Assembly (NCBI GenBank): GCA_003612525.1
Contig: RAZD01000008.1
Coordinates: forward strand, 62,001 to 126,000
Origin: a bacterium C-53
Lineage (GTDB): Bacteria > Bacillota > Clostridia > Lachnospirales > Lachnospiraceae
Reading direction: 5' to 3'
Length of the DNA stretch: 64,000 bases
Within the stretch, counting starts at the first letter, position 1, and each line of letters opens with the position of its first letter. The position numbers were made by a program, and so were the translations under genes. Under the pieces are notes generated by a model, which ran no database searches, was not told the origin of the DNA, and was given only the letters and a program-made list of their open reading frames with translations. Positions 33,948 through 43,621 of this stretch are shown here, piece after piece.

Positions 33948-34337
33948 ATGATTAATACGGATGTTTTTGATTATATCAACGTATTACAAAAAGCGGCGGA
34001 TGCTTCATCACTGCGTCACAGGATATTATCCAATAATATTGCAAATGGGGATACGCCAGGATTTAAACGTCAGGATGTGGCGTTTGAGGATGATTTGAAA
34101 AGAGCGCTTAAGAACTCAAGATACAGAAGCTTGGATAATAAGGTTGCCAGCGTGAGGCTTTCACGGCTTAAGGGTACTGTTTATACGGACAGCGAGTATG
34201 TTTCCTATCGTCTGGATGGGAATAATGTAGATCCCGATAATGAAAATGTTGAGCTTGCGTCTAATCAAGCGAAGTATAACGGACTGGTACAGAGTCTTGA
34301 TTCGGAGTTTAAGAATCTGAATATGGTTTTGAAATAA
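33948..34337 (+). CDS. flgB: Flagellar basal-body rod protein FlgB
   Basis: 129-aa proximal rod subunit, exported by the flagellar type III system. The conserved rod motif LSNNIANGDTPGFKRQDV is near residue 28-45; the C-terminal heptad pattern (NGLVQSLDSEFKNLNMVL) is typical for axial proteins. First gene of the operon; RBS AAGGAGAGG. flgC follows after 22 bases. Confidence 0.96.
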   Translation: MINTDVFDYINVLQKAADASSLRHRILSNNIANGDTPGFKRQDVAFEDDLKRALKNSRYRSLDNKVASVRLSRLKGTVYTDSEYVSYRLDGNNVDPDNENVELASNQAKYNGLVQSLDSEFKNLNMVLK

Positions 34338-34359
34338 ACAGGGGGAAGGGGAATTTTAA

Positions 34360-34818
34360 ATGAGTATTTTTGATTCATTTGGTATAAATGCGTCAGGAAT
34401 GACGTCACAGCGTTTCCGCATGGATATTATCTCGCAGAATGTCGCAAATGCCAAAACGACGAGAACGGAAGATGGTACGCCTTACGTTCGAAAAGTGGTA
34501 ACTTTTCATGAAAAAAATAAGACTGGTTCAAGCTTTAACAGCATGCTTACATCATGCCGGAGCAAGTTTAACCGGTATGCGGGTGATGGCGTAAAAGTTG
34601 GCGGAGTATATGAAGATCACGAGACTGAGCTGACGAAAGTGTATGATCCGGCGCATCCGGATGCAGATGATGATGGATATGTCTGGTATCCGAATGTGAA
34701 TCCAATTACAGAGATGACGAATCTGATTGATGCGACCCGATCATTTGAGGCGAATTCGACAGCTTTTTCTGCGTCGAAGTCAATTGTGATGAAGGGGCTT
34801 GAGATAGGAAGACAATAG
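34360..34818 (+). CDS. flgC: Flagellar basal-body rod protein FlgC
   Basis: 152-aa proximal rod protein. N-terminal SFGINASGMTSQRFRMDIISQNVANAKTTR contains the rod-family motif; the C-terminal YPNVNPITEMTNLIDATRSFEANSTAF is characteristic of FlgC. Full length. Sits between flgB and fliE, with which it forms the rod base. Confidence 0.97.
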   Translation: MSIFDSFGINASGMTSQRFRMDIISQNVANAKTTRTEDGTPYVRKVVTFHEKNKTGSSFNSMLTSCRSKFNRYAGDGVKVGGVYEDHETELTKVYDPAHPDADDDGYVWYPNVNPITEMTNLIDATRSFEANSTAFSASKSIVMKGLEIGRQ

Positions 34819-34842
34819 TAATTTAAGGGAGAAAATGAAAAA

Positions 34843-35160
34843 ATGAATATCACATCACTATATAATGTATCTTCCGATGCGGTAAGAAGGACGGCAGAGC
34901 TGTCATCTGTGACAAGGCCTGACAGTGAAGATCAGAGTTTTCATTCATTTCTGAACGCAGCGGTAAACCAGTTAAATGAAACAAATTCGTACTTAAACAA
35001 GCAGGAGGAAGAGGAAATCAAGTTCTCCCTTGGTTTGACGGAGAATTCACACGATCTGTCGATTGCACAGTCAAAGGCAAGTGCCGCATTGCAATATACG
35101 GTCGCTCTAAGAGATAAGTTTTTGGAAGCTTACAGAGAAATTATGCAGATGCAGATATAA
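34843..35160 (+). CDS. fliE: Flagellar hook-basal body protein FliE
   Basis: 105-aa protein that links the MS ring to the rod and is thought to be the first export substrate. The conserved C-terminal half is visible: DLSIAQSKASAALQYTVALRDKFLEAYREIMQMQI. The poorly conserved N-terminus is polar. Located between flgC and fliF as usual. Confidence 0.95.
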   Translation: MNITSLYNVSSDAVRRTAELSSVTRPDSEDQSFHSFLNAAVNQLNETNSYLNKQEEEEIKFSLGLTENSHDLSIAQSKASAALQYTVALRDKFLEAYREIMQMQI

Positions 35161-35185
35161 ATGATGGGGCGAGGAGCACTTCGTA

Positions 35186-36793
35186 ATGGCAGAGAGAGCA
35201 AAACAAATTCCAGCACAGCTGCTGGAATGGTGGAATAAATTCACATCAAAACAGAAGACGATCATTGTGAGCGTGGCGGCGGGGGTTATCGTTGCGGTTG
35301 TAATAATGATGACAATGATTACGCGTCCGAAGTATGAGACGCTGATTGTGTGCGAAACAACAAAAGAAGCGGCGGCAATTAAGGACCTGCTTGTTGGGCA
35401 GAGCATAAAATATAATATATCGGATGACGGGTATACCATACAGGTGTTGAAGAAGGACCTGTCTGATGCTACCCTTCTTTTGGGTGCAAATAACTATCCG
35501 ACCTATGGTTATGGAATCGAGAATGTATTTGACGGCGGTTTTTCCTCGACAGAAGCGGATAAGACGAAAAAATATAAGCGTTATATGGAAGATAAGATGT
35601 CGAAAGATCTGGCCGCAAATGATCTGATTGATCTGGCAACTGTAACACTTTCGATACCTGAGGACGATGGTACACTGATTGCGGAAAAGGAAGAGGCGTA
35701 CGCGAGCATTATACTGACGTTAAATGGTGAGATGCCAAATGAGACGGCAGCATCCCTTGCACGGTTTGTGGCTACTTCTCTTGGAAATAAGACAACGGAA
35801 AATATTGTGTTGTTAGATTCCAATGGAAATCTTCTTTTTTCAGGAGAAGACGATGCGAGTACATCGGGAGGCGCGAGCAATCGCCTTTCCTTTAAGAGCC
35901 AATATGAGACGCTTGTAAAAAATGAGATTAAAGATGCGCTTGTGATTCCGAAAATATATGATAACGTACAGGTAGTGCCGAATCTTGCGCTTGACTGGTC
36001 TGTAATCAACGAGGTGACGCATGAATACTATGCTCCGGATGGACAGACGCAAGGTGTGTATAGTCATGAAGAGAATTTTGAATCGGAAAGCAGTGGTGGA
36101 AATGGCGGTGTGCCAGGAACCGATCCGAATGATCAGGATGCAGAAGAGACTTATGTGATTGACCAGACCGGTGTGTCGCAGTCCACTCAGGCAGAGTATT
36201 CCAGAGATTACCTTCCAAATGAAAGAATCACGACGACCGATCAGGCGGGCGGTGCGATTCTTTATGATACATCTTCACTTGGTATTACGGCGATTCATTA
36301 TGTTGTTTATAATGAGGCCGATTTAAAAACACAGGGACTTCTTGACGGAATGTCATTTGAGGAGTTTAGGCTGGCGAACAGTGAGCGTGTAAAGACGGAA
36401 GTAGATCCGGATATTTATAATGTAGTAGCAATGGCAACAGGAATTCCTGTCGGAAACATATCAATTGTAGCTTATGATGAACCACTTTTCATTGAAGATG
36501 ATTCGGCAGGTGTGACAGCCTCTGACGTGATTCAGATTGGTTTGATTATTCTGATTCTCGGATTGCTTGGATTTGTAGTATTCCGCAGTATGCGTCCTGA
36601 GAAGACAGAAGAGCCTGAAGAAGAACTTTCACTTGACGGTCTTCTTCAGAGTACACAGGAAGCGCAGGGGCTTGAAGATATTGATCTTGAAGACAGATCT
36701 GAAGTACGTATGCTGATTGAAAAATTTGTGGACGAAAGTCCGGATGCAGTTGCCAACCTTTTGCGCAACTGGCTGAATGAGGATTGGGGGTAG
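35186..36793 (+). CDS. fliF: Flagellar MS-ring protein FliF
   Basis: 535-aa ring-forming inner-membrane protein. Two membrane segments lie near residues 27-48 (IIVSVAAGVIVAVVIMMTMI) and 440-462, with ring-building domains between them (ATLLLGANNYPTYGYG, VTLSIPEDDGT). A Gly/Ser-rich acidic loop lies around 295-320. The cytosolic tail (LDGLLQSTQ..., RMLIEKFVDESPDAVANLLRNWL) binds FliG. Normal length. The end is 5 bases before fliG. Confidence 0.97.
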   Translation: MAERAKQIPAQLLEWWNKFTSKQKTIIVSVAAGVIVAVVIMMTMITRPKYETLIVCETTKEAAAIKDLLVGQSIKYNISDDGYTIQVLKKDLSDATLLLGANNYPTYGYGIENVFDGGFSSTEADKTKKYKRYMEDKMSKDLAANDLIDLATVTLSIPEDDGTLIAEKEEAYASIILTLNGEMPNETAASLARFVATSLGNKTTENIVLLDSNGNLLFSGEDDASTSGGASNRLSFKSQYETLVKNEIKDALVIPKIYDNVQVVPNLALDWSVINEVTHEYYAPDGQTQGVYSHEENFESESSGGNGGVPGTDPNDQDAEETYVIDQTGVSQSTQAEYSRDYLPNERITTTDQAGGAILYDTSSLGITAIHYVVYNEADLKTQGLLDGMSFEEFRLANSERVKTEVDPDIYNVVAMATGIPVGNISIVAYDEPLFIEDDSAGVTASDVIQIGLIILILGLLGFVVFRSMRPEKTEEPEEELSLDGLLQSTQEAQGLEDIDLEDRSEVRMLIEKFVDESPDAVANLLRNWLNEDWG

Positions 36794-36798
36794 GATTT

Positions 36799-37815
36799 AT
36801 GCCTGCTGGTAAAAGTGAGGAAATCAACGGGCTCCAGAAAGCGGCAGTATTATTGATTGCACTGGGACCAGAAAAATCATCGAAGATCTTTAAACATTTA
36901 AAAGAAGAAGAAATTGAGGAACTGACACTTGAGATTGCAAATACGCGTAGTATTACGCCGCAGCTTAAGGAAGATGTTTTAAATGAATTTTATCAGGTAT
37001 GCCTTGCGCAGCAGTATATTGCAGAGGGTGGTATCGGATATGCGAAGGAGCTTCTTGAAAAGGCGCTCGGACAGGAGAAAGCGGTTAGCGTAATCAGTAA
37101 ACTGACGGCATCTTTGCAGGTAAAGCCATTCGAATTTGTAAGAAAGACAGATGCGACGCAGCTGCTTAACTTTATTCAGGATGAGCATCCTCAGACAATT
37201 GCGTTGATTCTCTCTTATCTGAATCCGGCACAGTCGGCTCAGATTATCGGATCGCTGCCGCCTGACAGACAGGCGGACGTTGCGAAGAGAATTGCTATGA
37301 TGGACAGAACGTCTCCGGATGTTATAAAAGAAGTGGAGAAGAAGCTGGAATCCAAACTGGCGTCTCTTGTTAATCAGGACTACACAATTATCGGCGGTGT
37401 CGATGCTGTGGTTGATATCCTCAATACGGTTGACCGGGGAACAGAAAAACATATTATGGAAACTCTTGAAATTGACGAGCCTGAACTTGCAGATGAAATC
37501 CGTAAAAAGATGTTCGTATTTGAGGATATCCTGCTTCTTGACGACAGAGCTATCCAGAGAGTGCTTCGTGATGTGGATAATAATGACCTTGCGATTGCGC
37601 TGAAAGGCTCAAATGAGCAGGTTCAGGGCGCAATCTTTAATAACCTGAGTAAGCGTCTTGCTACAATGATTAAGGAAGACATGGAATTTATGGGACCTGT
37701 CCGTATGAAAGACGTTGAAGAGGCACAGCAGAAGATTGTTAATATTATTAGAAAACTGGAAGATTCAGCAGAGATCGTAATATCCAGAGGCGGAGGAGAC
37801 GAGATCGTTGTCTAA
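36799..37815 (+). CDS. fliG: Flagellar motor switch protein FliG
   Basis: 338-aa rotor protein that joins the MS ring to the C ring and receives torque from MotA. GLQKAAVLLIALGPEKSSKIFKHL (N domain), the middle EHPQTIALILSYL segment, and the charged C-terminal torque helix (EDILLLDDRAIQRVLRDVDNNDLAIALKG) are all present. ATG 36799 is preferred to a TTG five codons earlier that overlaps fliF. The 3' end overlaps fliH by 8 bases. Confidence 0.97.
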   Translation: MPAGKSEEINGLQKAAVLLIALGPEKSSKIFKHLKEEEIEELTLEIANTRSITPQLKEDVLNEFYQVCLAQQYIAEGGIGYAKELLEKALGQEKAVSVISKLTASLQVKPFEFVRKTDATQLLNFIQDEHPQTIALILSYLNPAQSAQIIGSLPPDRQADVAKRIAMMDRTSPDVIKEVEKKLESKLASLVNQDYTIIGGVDAVVDILNTVDRGTEKHIMETLEIDEPELADEIRKKMFVFEDILLLDDRAIQRVLRDVDNNDLAIALKGSNEQVQGAIFNNLSKRLATMIKEDMEFMGPVRMKDVEEAQQKIVNIIRKLEDSAEIVISRGGGDEIVV

Positions 37816-38653
37816 TTTATATAAGGGGTTTTATGTATCTGTTCAGGAAGACGATACCCGCGTGATTGATTCGAATGCAAAAGTTGCAAACAGAGTTGAA
37901 CTTCTGGCTTCGGTGATGCGCAGTGTTGCCGGCGAGGAAGGCTTTGAGAATGGGTTTGCTGAAGGGTTGAATGCAGATAAAGTTGAGATGCTTCTTGCGG
38001 ATGATACCGAGGAAGGAGCTGCCGGAAATGTGATAAAAGCGGCAGCTCAGGAGCCGGAAATCGACGTGGAGGCGCTTCTGAACGAGGCAAGGGCCGAGGC
38101 GGAAGAGATTAAGAGAGCAGCGGCGTCCGAAGCGGAGAGTTTAAAAGAACAGGTTTTTGCGAATGCAAGGGAAGAGGGCTATCAGGCAGGCTACCGCGAC
38201 GGGCTTCAACAGGCTGAATCGGCACGCCAGGAGGCGGAGGCACTGAAGGCATCTTATGAAAAAGAGTATCTGCAAAAGGTGGAAGAACTGGAACCGATGT
38301 TTGTGGATACTTTTACCGATATATACGAGCATGTATTTCATACCAGCATGGCTCAGAACAAAGAAATTATTTTCTATTTAATCAAAGATGCGTTGAGAAA
38401 TATTGAGGATAGTAAGAATTTTGTTATCCATGTATCGAAAGAAGACTATGGTTTTGTTTCCATGCAGAAAAGAGAGCTTCTGGCAGGGCTCGCCGGAAGC
38501 GATGCAGCTGAGATTGTGGAAGATATGAGTTTAAAACCGGGGCAGTGTCTGATTGAAACCGGCAGCGGTATATTTGATTGCGGACTGGAAACCCAGCTTC
38601 AGGGACTGAAACGGGAATTGAGGCTATTGTCCTACAAACCGGCGGAACAGTAA
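37808..38653 (+). CDS. fliH: Flagellar export ATPase regulator FliH
   Basis: 281-aa stator-like protein that binds FliI and docks it at the export gate. Long charged helices dominate residues 80-165 (EEIKRAAASEAESLKEQ, GYQAGYRDGLQQAE), followed by the V-ATPase-E-like C-terminal domain (FLIKDALRNIEDSKNFVIHVS-like part). It starts at TTG inside fliG, with GGAGGAG about 8 bases before; no ATG alternative nearby gives the full N-terminus. Confidence 0.88.
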   Translation: MSNLYKGFYVSVQEDDTRVIDSNAKVANRVELLASVMRSVAGEEGFENGFAEGLNADKVEMLLADDTEEGAAGNVIKAAAQEPEIDVEALLNEARAEAEEIKRAAASEAESLKEQVFANAREEGYQAGYRDGLQQAESARQEAEALKASYEKEYLQKVEELEPMFVDTFTDIYEHVFHTSMAQNKEIIFYLIKDALRNIEDSKNFVIHVSKEDYGFVSMQKRELLAGLAGSDAAEIVEDMSLKPGQCLIETGSGIFDCGLETQLQGLKRELRLLSYKPAEQ

Positions 38654-38672
38654 GAAAGCTGAGATATCAATT

Positions 38673-39983
38673 ATGGTAGAAATAGATTTTTGCAAATATA
38701 AGAAGGCAAAAGAGAAAAATTATTGCAGGAAGCTTGGCAAAGTGGTAAATGTGGTCGGACTAACGATAGAATCGGCAGGACCGGATGCGAAGCTTGCGGA
38801 TTTGTGTAGAATTATTCCCGATGACGAGGAGAAAATGCCGATTCTTGCGGAGGTAGTTGGATTCCGTAACAGCAGGACACTTCTGATGCCCTATGAGAAT
38901 ACGGATGGAATAGGTTCAGGGTGTATTGTTGAGAACTTGGGCCATCCGCTTACAGTTCCGGTAGGAAATGATCTGCTTGGAAAGTCGCTTGACGGGCTTG
39001 GAAGACCATCAGACGGCAGTGCATTTATGCCGTCGGCGGAATATCCTGTGGAAGCGCCACCGCCCGACCCGATGGACCGGGTTATTATCAGTGAAGTATT
39101 GCCGCTTGGCGTAAAGGCGGTTGACGGCCTGATGACGATAGGAAAAGGACAGCGAATTGGAATTTTTGCCGGTTCCGGTGTGGGTAAGAGCACGCTGCTT
39201 GGTATGTTTGCGAGAAATACGAAAGCGGATATCAATGTGATCGCTCTGATTGGTGAGCGTGGCAGGGAGGTTCGCGAATTTATAGAAAGAGATTTGGGGC
39301 CGGAAGGCATGAAACGTTCGGTTGTCGTTGTTGCGACATCGGATAAACCGGCTTTAATCCGGAATAAGGCAGCCAAAACAGCGACTGCCATTGCGGAATA
39401 TTTCAGAGATCAGGGAAAAGACGTGTTGTTGATGATGGATTCCCTGACACGTTTTTCGATGGCGCAAAGGGAGATTGGTCTTGCGAGTGGGGAGCCGCCG
39501 GTTACGCGCGGGTATCCGCCCAGTGTGTATGCAGAGATGCCAAAACTTCTGGAGCGTGCAGGAAATGGAGCGAAGGGTTCAATTACCGGATTATATACGG
39601 TGCTTGTGGATGGTGATGATTTTAACGAACCAATTACCGATACTGCGCGTAGTATTTTAGATGGGCACGTAATGTTGAGCCGTAAGCTTGGACATAAGAA
39701 TCATTATCCGGCAATTGATGTTCTGCAGAGTATTTCGAGATGTATGAGCCAGATTGCGGAGAAAGACCATAAGGCAGTGGCTGGGAAATTGAAAAATGTT
39801 CTTGCCACATATAATGAAGCGGAAGATTTAATCAATATCGGAGCTTATAAGAGTGGTTCCAATCCGAATATTGATTATGCCATAGAAAAGATTGACGCTG
39901 TGAACGAATATCTTATGCAGGATGTTTCATCCAAGTATACATTTGAGGATGAGGTTGCAATGCTTGCTCAGATTTTCGGGTAG
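38673..39983 (+). CDS. fliI: Flagellum-specific ATPase FliI
   Basis: 436-aa F1-beta-like ATPase that energises flagellar export. Walker A FAGSGVGKST (about 167-176), IGERGREVREFIERDLG, Walker B LLMMDSLTRF, and SGEPPVTRGYPPSV are present. Length is normal. It works with FliH and FliJ, whose genes flank it. Confidence 0.98.
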   Translation: MVEIDFCKYKKAKEKNYCRKLGKVVNVVGLTIESAGPDAKLADLCRIIPDDEEKMPILAEVVGFRNSRTLLMPYENTDGIGSGCIVENLGHPLTVPVGNDLLGKSLDGLGRPSDGSAFMPSAEYPVEAPPPDPMDRVIISEVLPLGVKAVDGLMTIGKGQRIGIFAGSGVGKSTLLGMFARNTKADINVIALIGERGREVREFIERDLGPEGMKRSVVVVATSDKPALIRNKAAKTATAIAEYFRDQGKDVLLMMDSLTRFSMAQREIGLASGEPPVTRGYPPSVYAEMPKLLERAGNGAKGSITGLYTVLVDGDDFNEPITDTARSILDGHVMLSRKLGHKNHYPAIDVLQSISRCMSQIAEKDHKAVAGKLKNVLATYNEAEDLINIGAYKSGSNPNIDYAIEKIDAVNEYLMQDVSSKYTFEDEVAMLAQIFG

Positions 39984-40027
39984 TGCAGAAGGCGGAAATC
40001 TGACGGGGGAAGGCGGAAATTTCGTTT

Positions 40028-40468
40028 ATGTCTAAATTTTTTTACCGGATGCAGAATATTCTTGATATTAAAATGAAGCTTGAGGAACAGGCAAAGAACG
40101 AATATGCGATTGCACAGGCGAAGCTCAATGAGGAGGAGGAGAGGCGTGACCGTCTTATATTCCGTCAGGGAGTTTATGAGCAGAAGGCTAGGGAGTTGGC
40201 GGAGGATGTTCTTGATGTTCCGGTAATTCTGGAAAATGGGAATGCGATTAATGTCATGAAACATCTTGTGGCGGACCAGCAGATTGTTGTAAAGCGTGCG
40301 GAGGACTTCCTTGAAAAGCGCAGAGTACGGCTTCAGGAAGTTATGACAGAACGTAAAACACATGATAAATTGAAGGAAAAAGCCTTCGAGGCATTCATGC
40401 AGGAAGAAAATGCCAGAGAAAGTAAAGAAATTGATGAATTAACCAGCTACACCTATGGAAAGAAGTGA
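40028..40468 (+). CDS. fliJ: Flagellar export chaperone FliJ
   Basis: 146-aa all-helical, highly charged coiled-coil protein with the FliJ opening KFFYRMQNILDIKMKLEEQAKNEY. FliJ inserts in the FliI hexamer like the gamma subunit of F1 and activates the export gate. Called from helix pattern and position between fliI and the ylxF-like gene. Confidence 0.9.
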   Translation: MSKFFYRMQNILDIKMKLEEQAKNEYAIAQAKLNEEEERRDRLIFRQGVYEQKARELAEDVLDVPVILENGNAINVMKHLVADQQIVVKRAEDFLEKRRVRLQEVMTERKTHDKLKEKAFEAFMQEENARESKEIDELTSYTYGKK

Positions 40469-40472
40469 AACG

Positions 40473-41351
40473 ATGGCTAATGAGACAGAAGTAAAGACGG
40501 AAGAGGCCGCACAGCCTCTGACAAAAGAAGATAAAAAGAAAATGAAGGAAGAGCAGAAGCGTCTGAAACAGGAGATGAAGCAGCTCAAGAAGGAACAGAA
40601 AGAAGCACGGGCGCTCGCTGAAGATGATGAAGGCGGCGGTGCGCTTTCCGTAATTCTTGTGACGATATTCATTGTTTTAATCTGGGTAGCGATTCTGCTA
40701 TTGTTAATTAAGCTTGATGTCGGCGGTTTCGGTTCAAATGTTCTTCGGCCTGTTCTCAAGGATGTACCTGTAATTAATAAGATTCTTCCAGCGCCAAAGG
40801 CATCGGAGCTGGAGGAAGCCGAACAGTATATGGGATACAGTTCCCTTGCGGACGCTGTGAAGCGGATTAAGGAACTGGAGCTCGAGCTTCAGGAGGCGCA
40901 GGCGGCAAAGAATGCGGATTCGGATACAGTCGTTGAACTTCAGAATGAAATTAAAAGACTCAAGACGTTTGAAGATAATCAGGTGGAATTTGAGAAAATC
41001 AAAAATGAATTCTACAATGAAGTTGTGTTTGCGGAAAATGCTCCTGATGTAGAGGAATATAAAAAGTATTATGAGCAGATCGATCCAACGAATGCCGAAC
41101 AGATTTACAGACAGGTAGTGGAACAGGTACAGACGGATGATGAGATACAGAAATATGCGGCAGCATATTCGGCGATGAAACCGAAGCAGGCGGCAGGTAT
41201 TTTTGAGGCGATGACAGATAATCTTGAACTTGCTGCGAAGATTTTGCATCAGATGTCAGCGGATGACCGCGGAAAGATTCTGGGAGTTATGGACTCTGAG
41301 GTGGCTGCCAGATTGACAAAAATTATGGACCCTGATGATCTGAGATTCTAG
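40473..41351 (+). CDS. YlxF/MotE-like flagellar membrane protein
   Basis: 292-aa protein. A charged N-terminus (many Lys/Glu, coiled) precedes one membrane helix (about 56-80, LSVILVTIFIVLIWVAILLL). A periplasmic-side coiled coil follows (IKELELELQEAQ, NEIKRLKTFEDNQ). The C-terminus has the MgtE-N-like repeat domain (YAAMKPKQAAGIFEAMTDNLELAAKIL...ADDRGKILGVMDSEVAARLTKIM). It matches B. subtilis YlxF and MotE-type proteins of other bacteria by position and domain; in some species these stabilise the stator. Start 40473 is chosen because GGAAAGAAG precedes it; 40455 has no site. Confidence 0.82.
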   Translation: MANETEVKTEEAAQPLTKEDKKKMKEEQKRLKQEMKQLKKEQKEARALAEDDEGGGALSVILVTIFIVLIWVAILLLLIKLDVGGFGSNVLRPVLKDVPVINKILPAPKASELEEAEQYMGYSSLADAVKRIKELELELQEAQAAKNADSDTVVELQNEIKRLKTFEDNQVEFEKIKNEFYNEVVFAENAPDVEEYKKYYEQIDPTNAEQIYRQVVEQVQTDDEIQKYAAAYSAMKPKQAAGIFEAMTDNLELAAKILHQMSADDRGKILGVMDSEVAARLTKIMDPDDLRF

Positions 41352-41446
41352 TGATAGTAGTCCGATCAGGATTATTATAAAAACGGCATAGTATTTTCAG
41401 GTGCCGCGTACATTGAAAAGGAATATATTAAGAAAGGAGGAGTTCA

Positions 41447-42823
41447 ATGACAGGGAGAGTGTCAGAACTAAATTCCCGGCTCGGGAATTTGATCAGTGTT
41501 CCGAATAATGCTTCTTCAAAGAGCGGTGCATCAGAGTCTTTTCAGAAAGTGATGGACCAGACCGGCAATCGGAATCAAGCGTCAGATGCGGGCGTTAAGC
41601 AGAAAACGGATAGCATGCAGCAGACACAGACGGATAAAGTGTCAAAAGACAGACCTTCCGTAGATACAAACCGTATCAAAGATGTCTCGTCAAAGGAAAC
41701 GCCTGTTGATCAGGCAGAGGATTTTGAGGAAGAAATCGAGAAGATATCGACAGCAGCGTCTGCGATAATTGCTGAGATTCTGAATGTGCCGCAGGAGATG
41801 ATTGATGCTGCTATGGATAAACTTTCATTATCGTCGGCAGATCTGTTAAATACAGATAATCTCGCGTCTCTCGTGGCGGAGCTTACCGGCGATGGGGACG
41901 TATCGATGTTCCTTATGGACAGTATGGCATACGGACAGCTGAAAGAAGTCATCGGTGCGGTGGAGGAATTGAATGGAACAGTTCTTGAAGAATTTTTCAT
42001 GACACAGGAAGAGTTTGATGCCGCACTTGCAAAACTTACGATGCAGGAGGAGACGTCTGAACAGACATTAGAGCAGCCTGTAACACAGGAGCAGGAGGAA
42101 TCTGAACCGGTTGTTATTGTGAAAGATCTGACAAATGGGAAACAGGAAGTTTCCGAACCTGTTGTCAACAGGGATGCGGATGTGAATAAGCCCGCGGAGG
42201 AGGCTGTTTCTCAGACAGAAAAGAGCTCATCGAACAAGGAAGAACATTCGGAGGATAAAGGGTTTCAGGGAAATGCGAACGCACAGAATTTTGACCAGAC
42301 GTTCCGTCCTATCGTAGATCAGATTCCTTCAGAAGAATCTTACCGTTCGTCCCATGTGGATACACAGGATATCATGCGTCAGATTACGGAGCAGATTAAG
42401 CTTACTTTAAAACCGGAAAGCACGATTATGGAAATGGAGCTGAACCCGGCAAGCCTCGGACGTGTCACCGTGCATTTGGAAGCAAAGAACGGCATGATTA
42501 CGGCTCAGTTTGCGGCGCAGAACCAGGCGGTGAAGGAAGCGATTGAGAGTCAGGCGGTACAACTTCGCGAGACGCTTGAAGAGCAGGGTGTGAAAGTCGA
42601 TGCCGTGGAGGTGACGATTGCGAGCCATGAATTTGAGCGTAACTTACAGCAGGATTCCGGTGGAAGAGAAGCCGAGAAGGAAAAGAAGGCTGGGGGCGTA
42701 TCGAGGAAGAAACTGAACCTGAATCTTCTTGAAGAGGAAGGTGAGGAGGAACTGTCGGAGGAAGAAGCTCTGGCGAAAGATATCATGATACAAAACGGAA
42801 ACAGCGTGGATTATACTGCGTAG
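41447..42823 (+). CDS. fliK: Flagellar hook-length control protein FliK
   Basis: 458-aa secreted ruler protein. The N-terminal two thirds are low-complexity, rich in Gln, Ser, Thr and Glu, as in FliK rulers. The C-terminal substrate-specificity switch domain is clear: LTLKPESTIMEMELNPASLGRVTVHLEAKNG (about 325-355) and FAAQNQAVKEAIESQAVQLRETLEEQGV. It lies before flgD, the normal place. RBS AAAGGAGG. Confidence 0.93.
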   Translation: MTGRVSELNSRLGNLISVPNNASSKSGASESFQKVMDQTGNRNQASDAGVKQKTDSMQQTQTDKVSKDRPSVDTNRIKDVSSKETPVDQAEDFEEEIEKISTAASAIIAEILNVPQEMIDAAMDKLSLSSADLLNTDNLASLVAELTGDGDVSMFLMDSMAYGQLKEVIGAVEELNGTVLEEFFMTQEEFDAALAKLTMQEETSEQTLEQPVTQEQEESEPVVIVKDLTNGKQEVSEPVVNRDADVNKPAEEAVSQTEKSSSNKEEHSEDKGFQGNANAQNFDQTFRPIVDQIPSEESYRSSHVDTQDIMRQITEQIKLTLKPESTIMEMELNPASLGRVTVHLEAKNGMITAQFAAQNQAVKEAIESQAVQLRETLEEQGVKVDAVEVTIASHEFERNLQQDSGGREAEKEKKAGGVSRKKLNLNLLEEEGEEELSEEEALAKDIMIQNGNSVDYTA

Positions 42824-42841
42824 AAGAAAGGAGTTGAGAAT

Positions 42842-43594
42842 ATGGCAGATTTGGCAGCACCGGTAGTGGATGGTAAAGTGAACCTCCCCGAATCGGAAAG
42901 TGCGCAAAAGACAAAGAAAAGCAACAGCACACTCGATAAAGATGCATTTTTACAGCTTCTTGTCGCTCAGATGAAATATCAGGACCCATTGGAGCCGACT
43001 TCCAATACGGAATATGTGGCGCAGCTTGCGACATTCTCGCAGCTTGAAGAAATGCAGAATATGACAGCATCTCTGAATCTGCAGCGTGCATCTTCCCTGA
43101 TCGGAAAGTATGTAAGCGTAAATGTAGTGGATTCGACAACAGGAAAATCATCGACCATATCAGGACGTGTAGAATATGTTGAGACGCAGAATGGCAAGTC
43201 TTATCTCTACATAGAAGGGAAACCGTATTCCATTGATGATCTCAATACAGTATGGGATGAAGAGTATCTTGCAGCGATGAATCTTGCAGAGGCATGGGTA
43301 AATGCAGTGAATGCGCTTCCAAAACCTGATGAGGTGACATTAGAGCATAAGGACAGCGTACTGTCTCTTACGAAAGCGTATGCGTCAATGTCTGATTATC
43401 AGCGGTCCTTTCTTCCGAAGGAATCCGTTGAAAAGCTTGAGAAGGCTTATGAGAGGCTTGTTGAGCTTGATCCGACTCTTGGCAGTGGAGGATCAACGGA
43501 TGGAACAGAGGATACGGATAAGACAGAACCGGGCGATACGGAAACGGAAGGTACTGGAACAGATACAACCGGAAGCGAAACAGTCACAGTATAA
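42842..43594 (+). CDS. flgD: Hook-capping protein FlgD with extra C-terminal helical module
   Basis: 250-aa FlgD, the scaffold for hook growth. Residues about 33-80 are the canonical N-terminal domain (DKDAFLQLLVAQMKYQDPLEP, then QLATFSQLEEMQNM). The usual beta-rich FlgD/Tudor and FN3 parts are reduced. From about 148 to 207 there is instead a helical module (AEAWVNAVNALPKPDEVTL...ALTKAYASMSDYQRSFLP-type pattern) that resembles FIVAR-like three-helix domains of Gram-positive surface proteins. The last 43 residues are a Gly/Thr/Glu-rich acidic tail. Confidence 0.9.
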   Translation: MADLAAPVVDGKVNLPESESAQKTKKSNSTLDKDAFLQLLVAQMKYQDPLEPTSNTEYVAQLATFSQLEEMQNMTASLNLQRASSLIGKYVSVNVVDSTTGKSSTISGRVEYVETQNGKSYLYIEGKPYSIDDLNTVWDEEYLAAMNLAEAWVNAVNALPKPDEVTLEHKDSVLSLTKAYASMSDYQRSFLPKESVEKLEKAYERLVELDPTLGSGGSTDGTEDTDKTEPGDTETEGTGTDTTGSETVTV

Positions 43595-43621
43595 GAAGTT
43601 TGTGATAGAAGGAGCTTTGCT

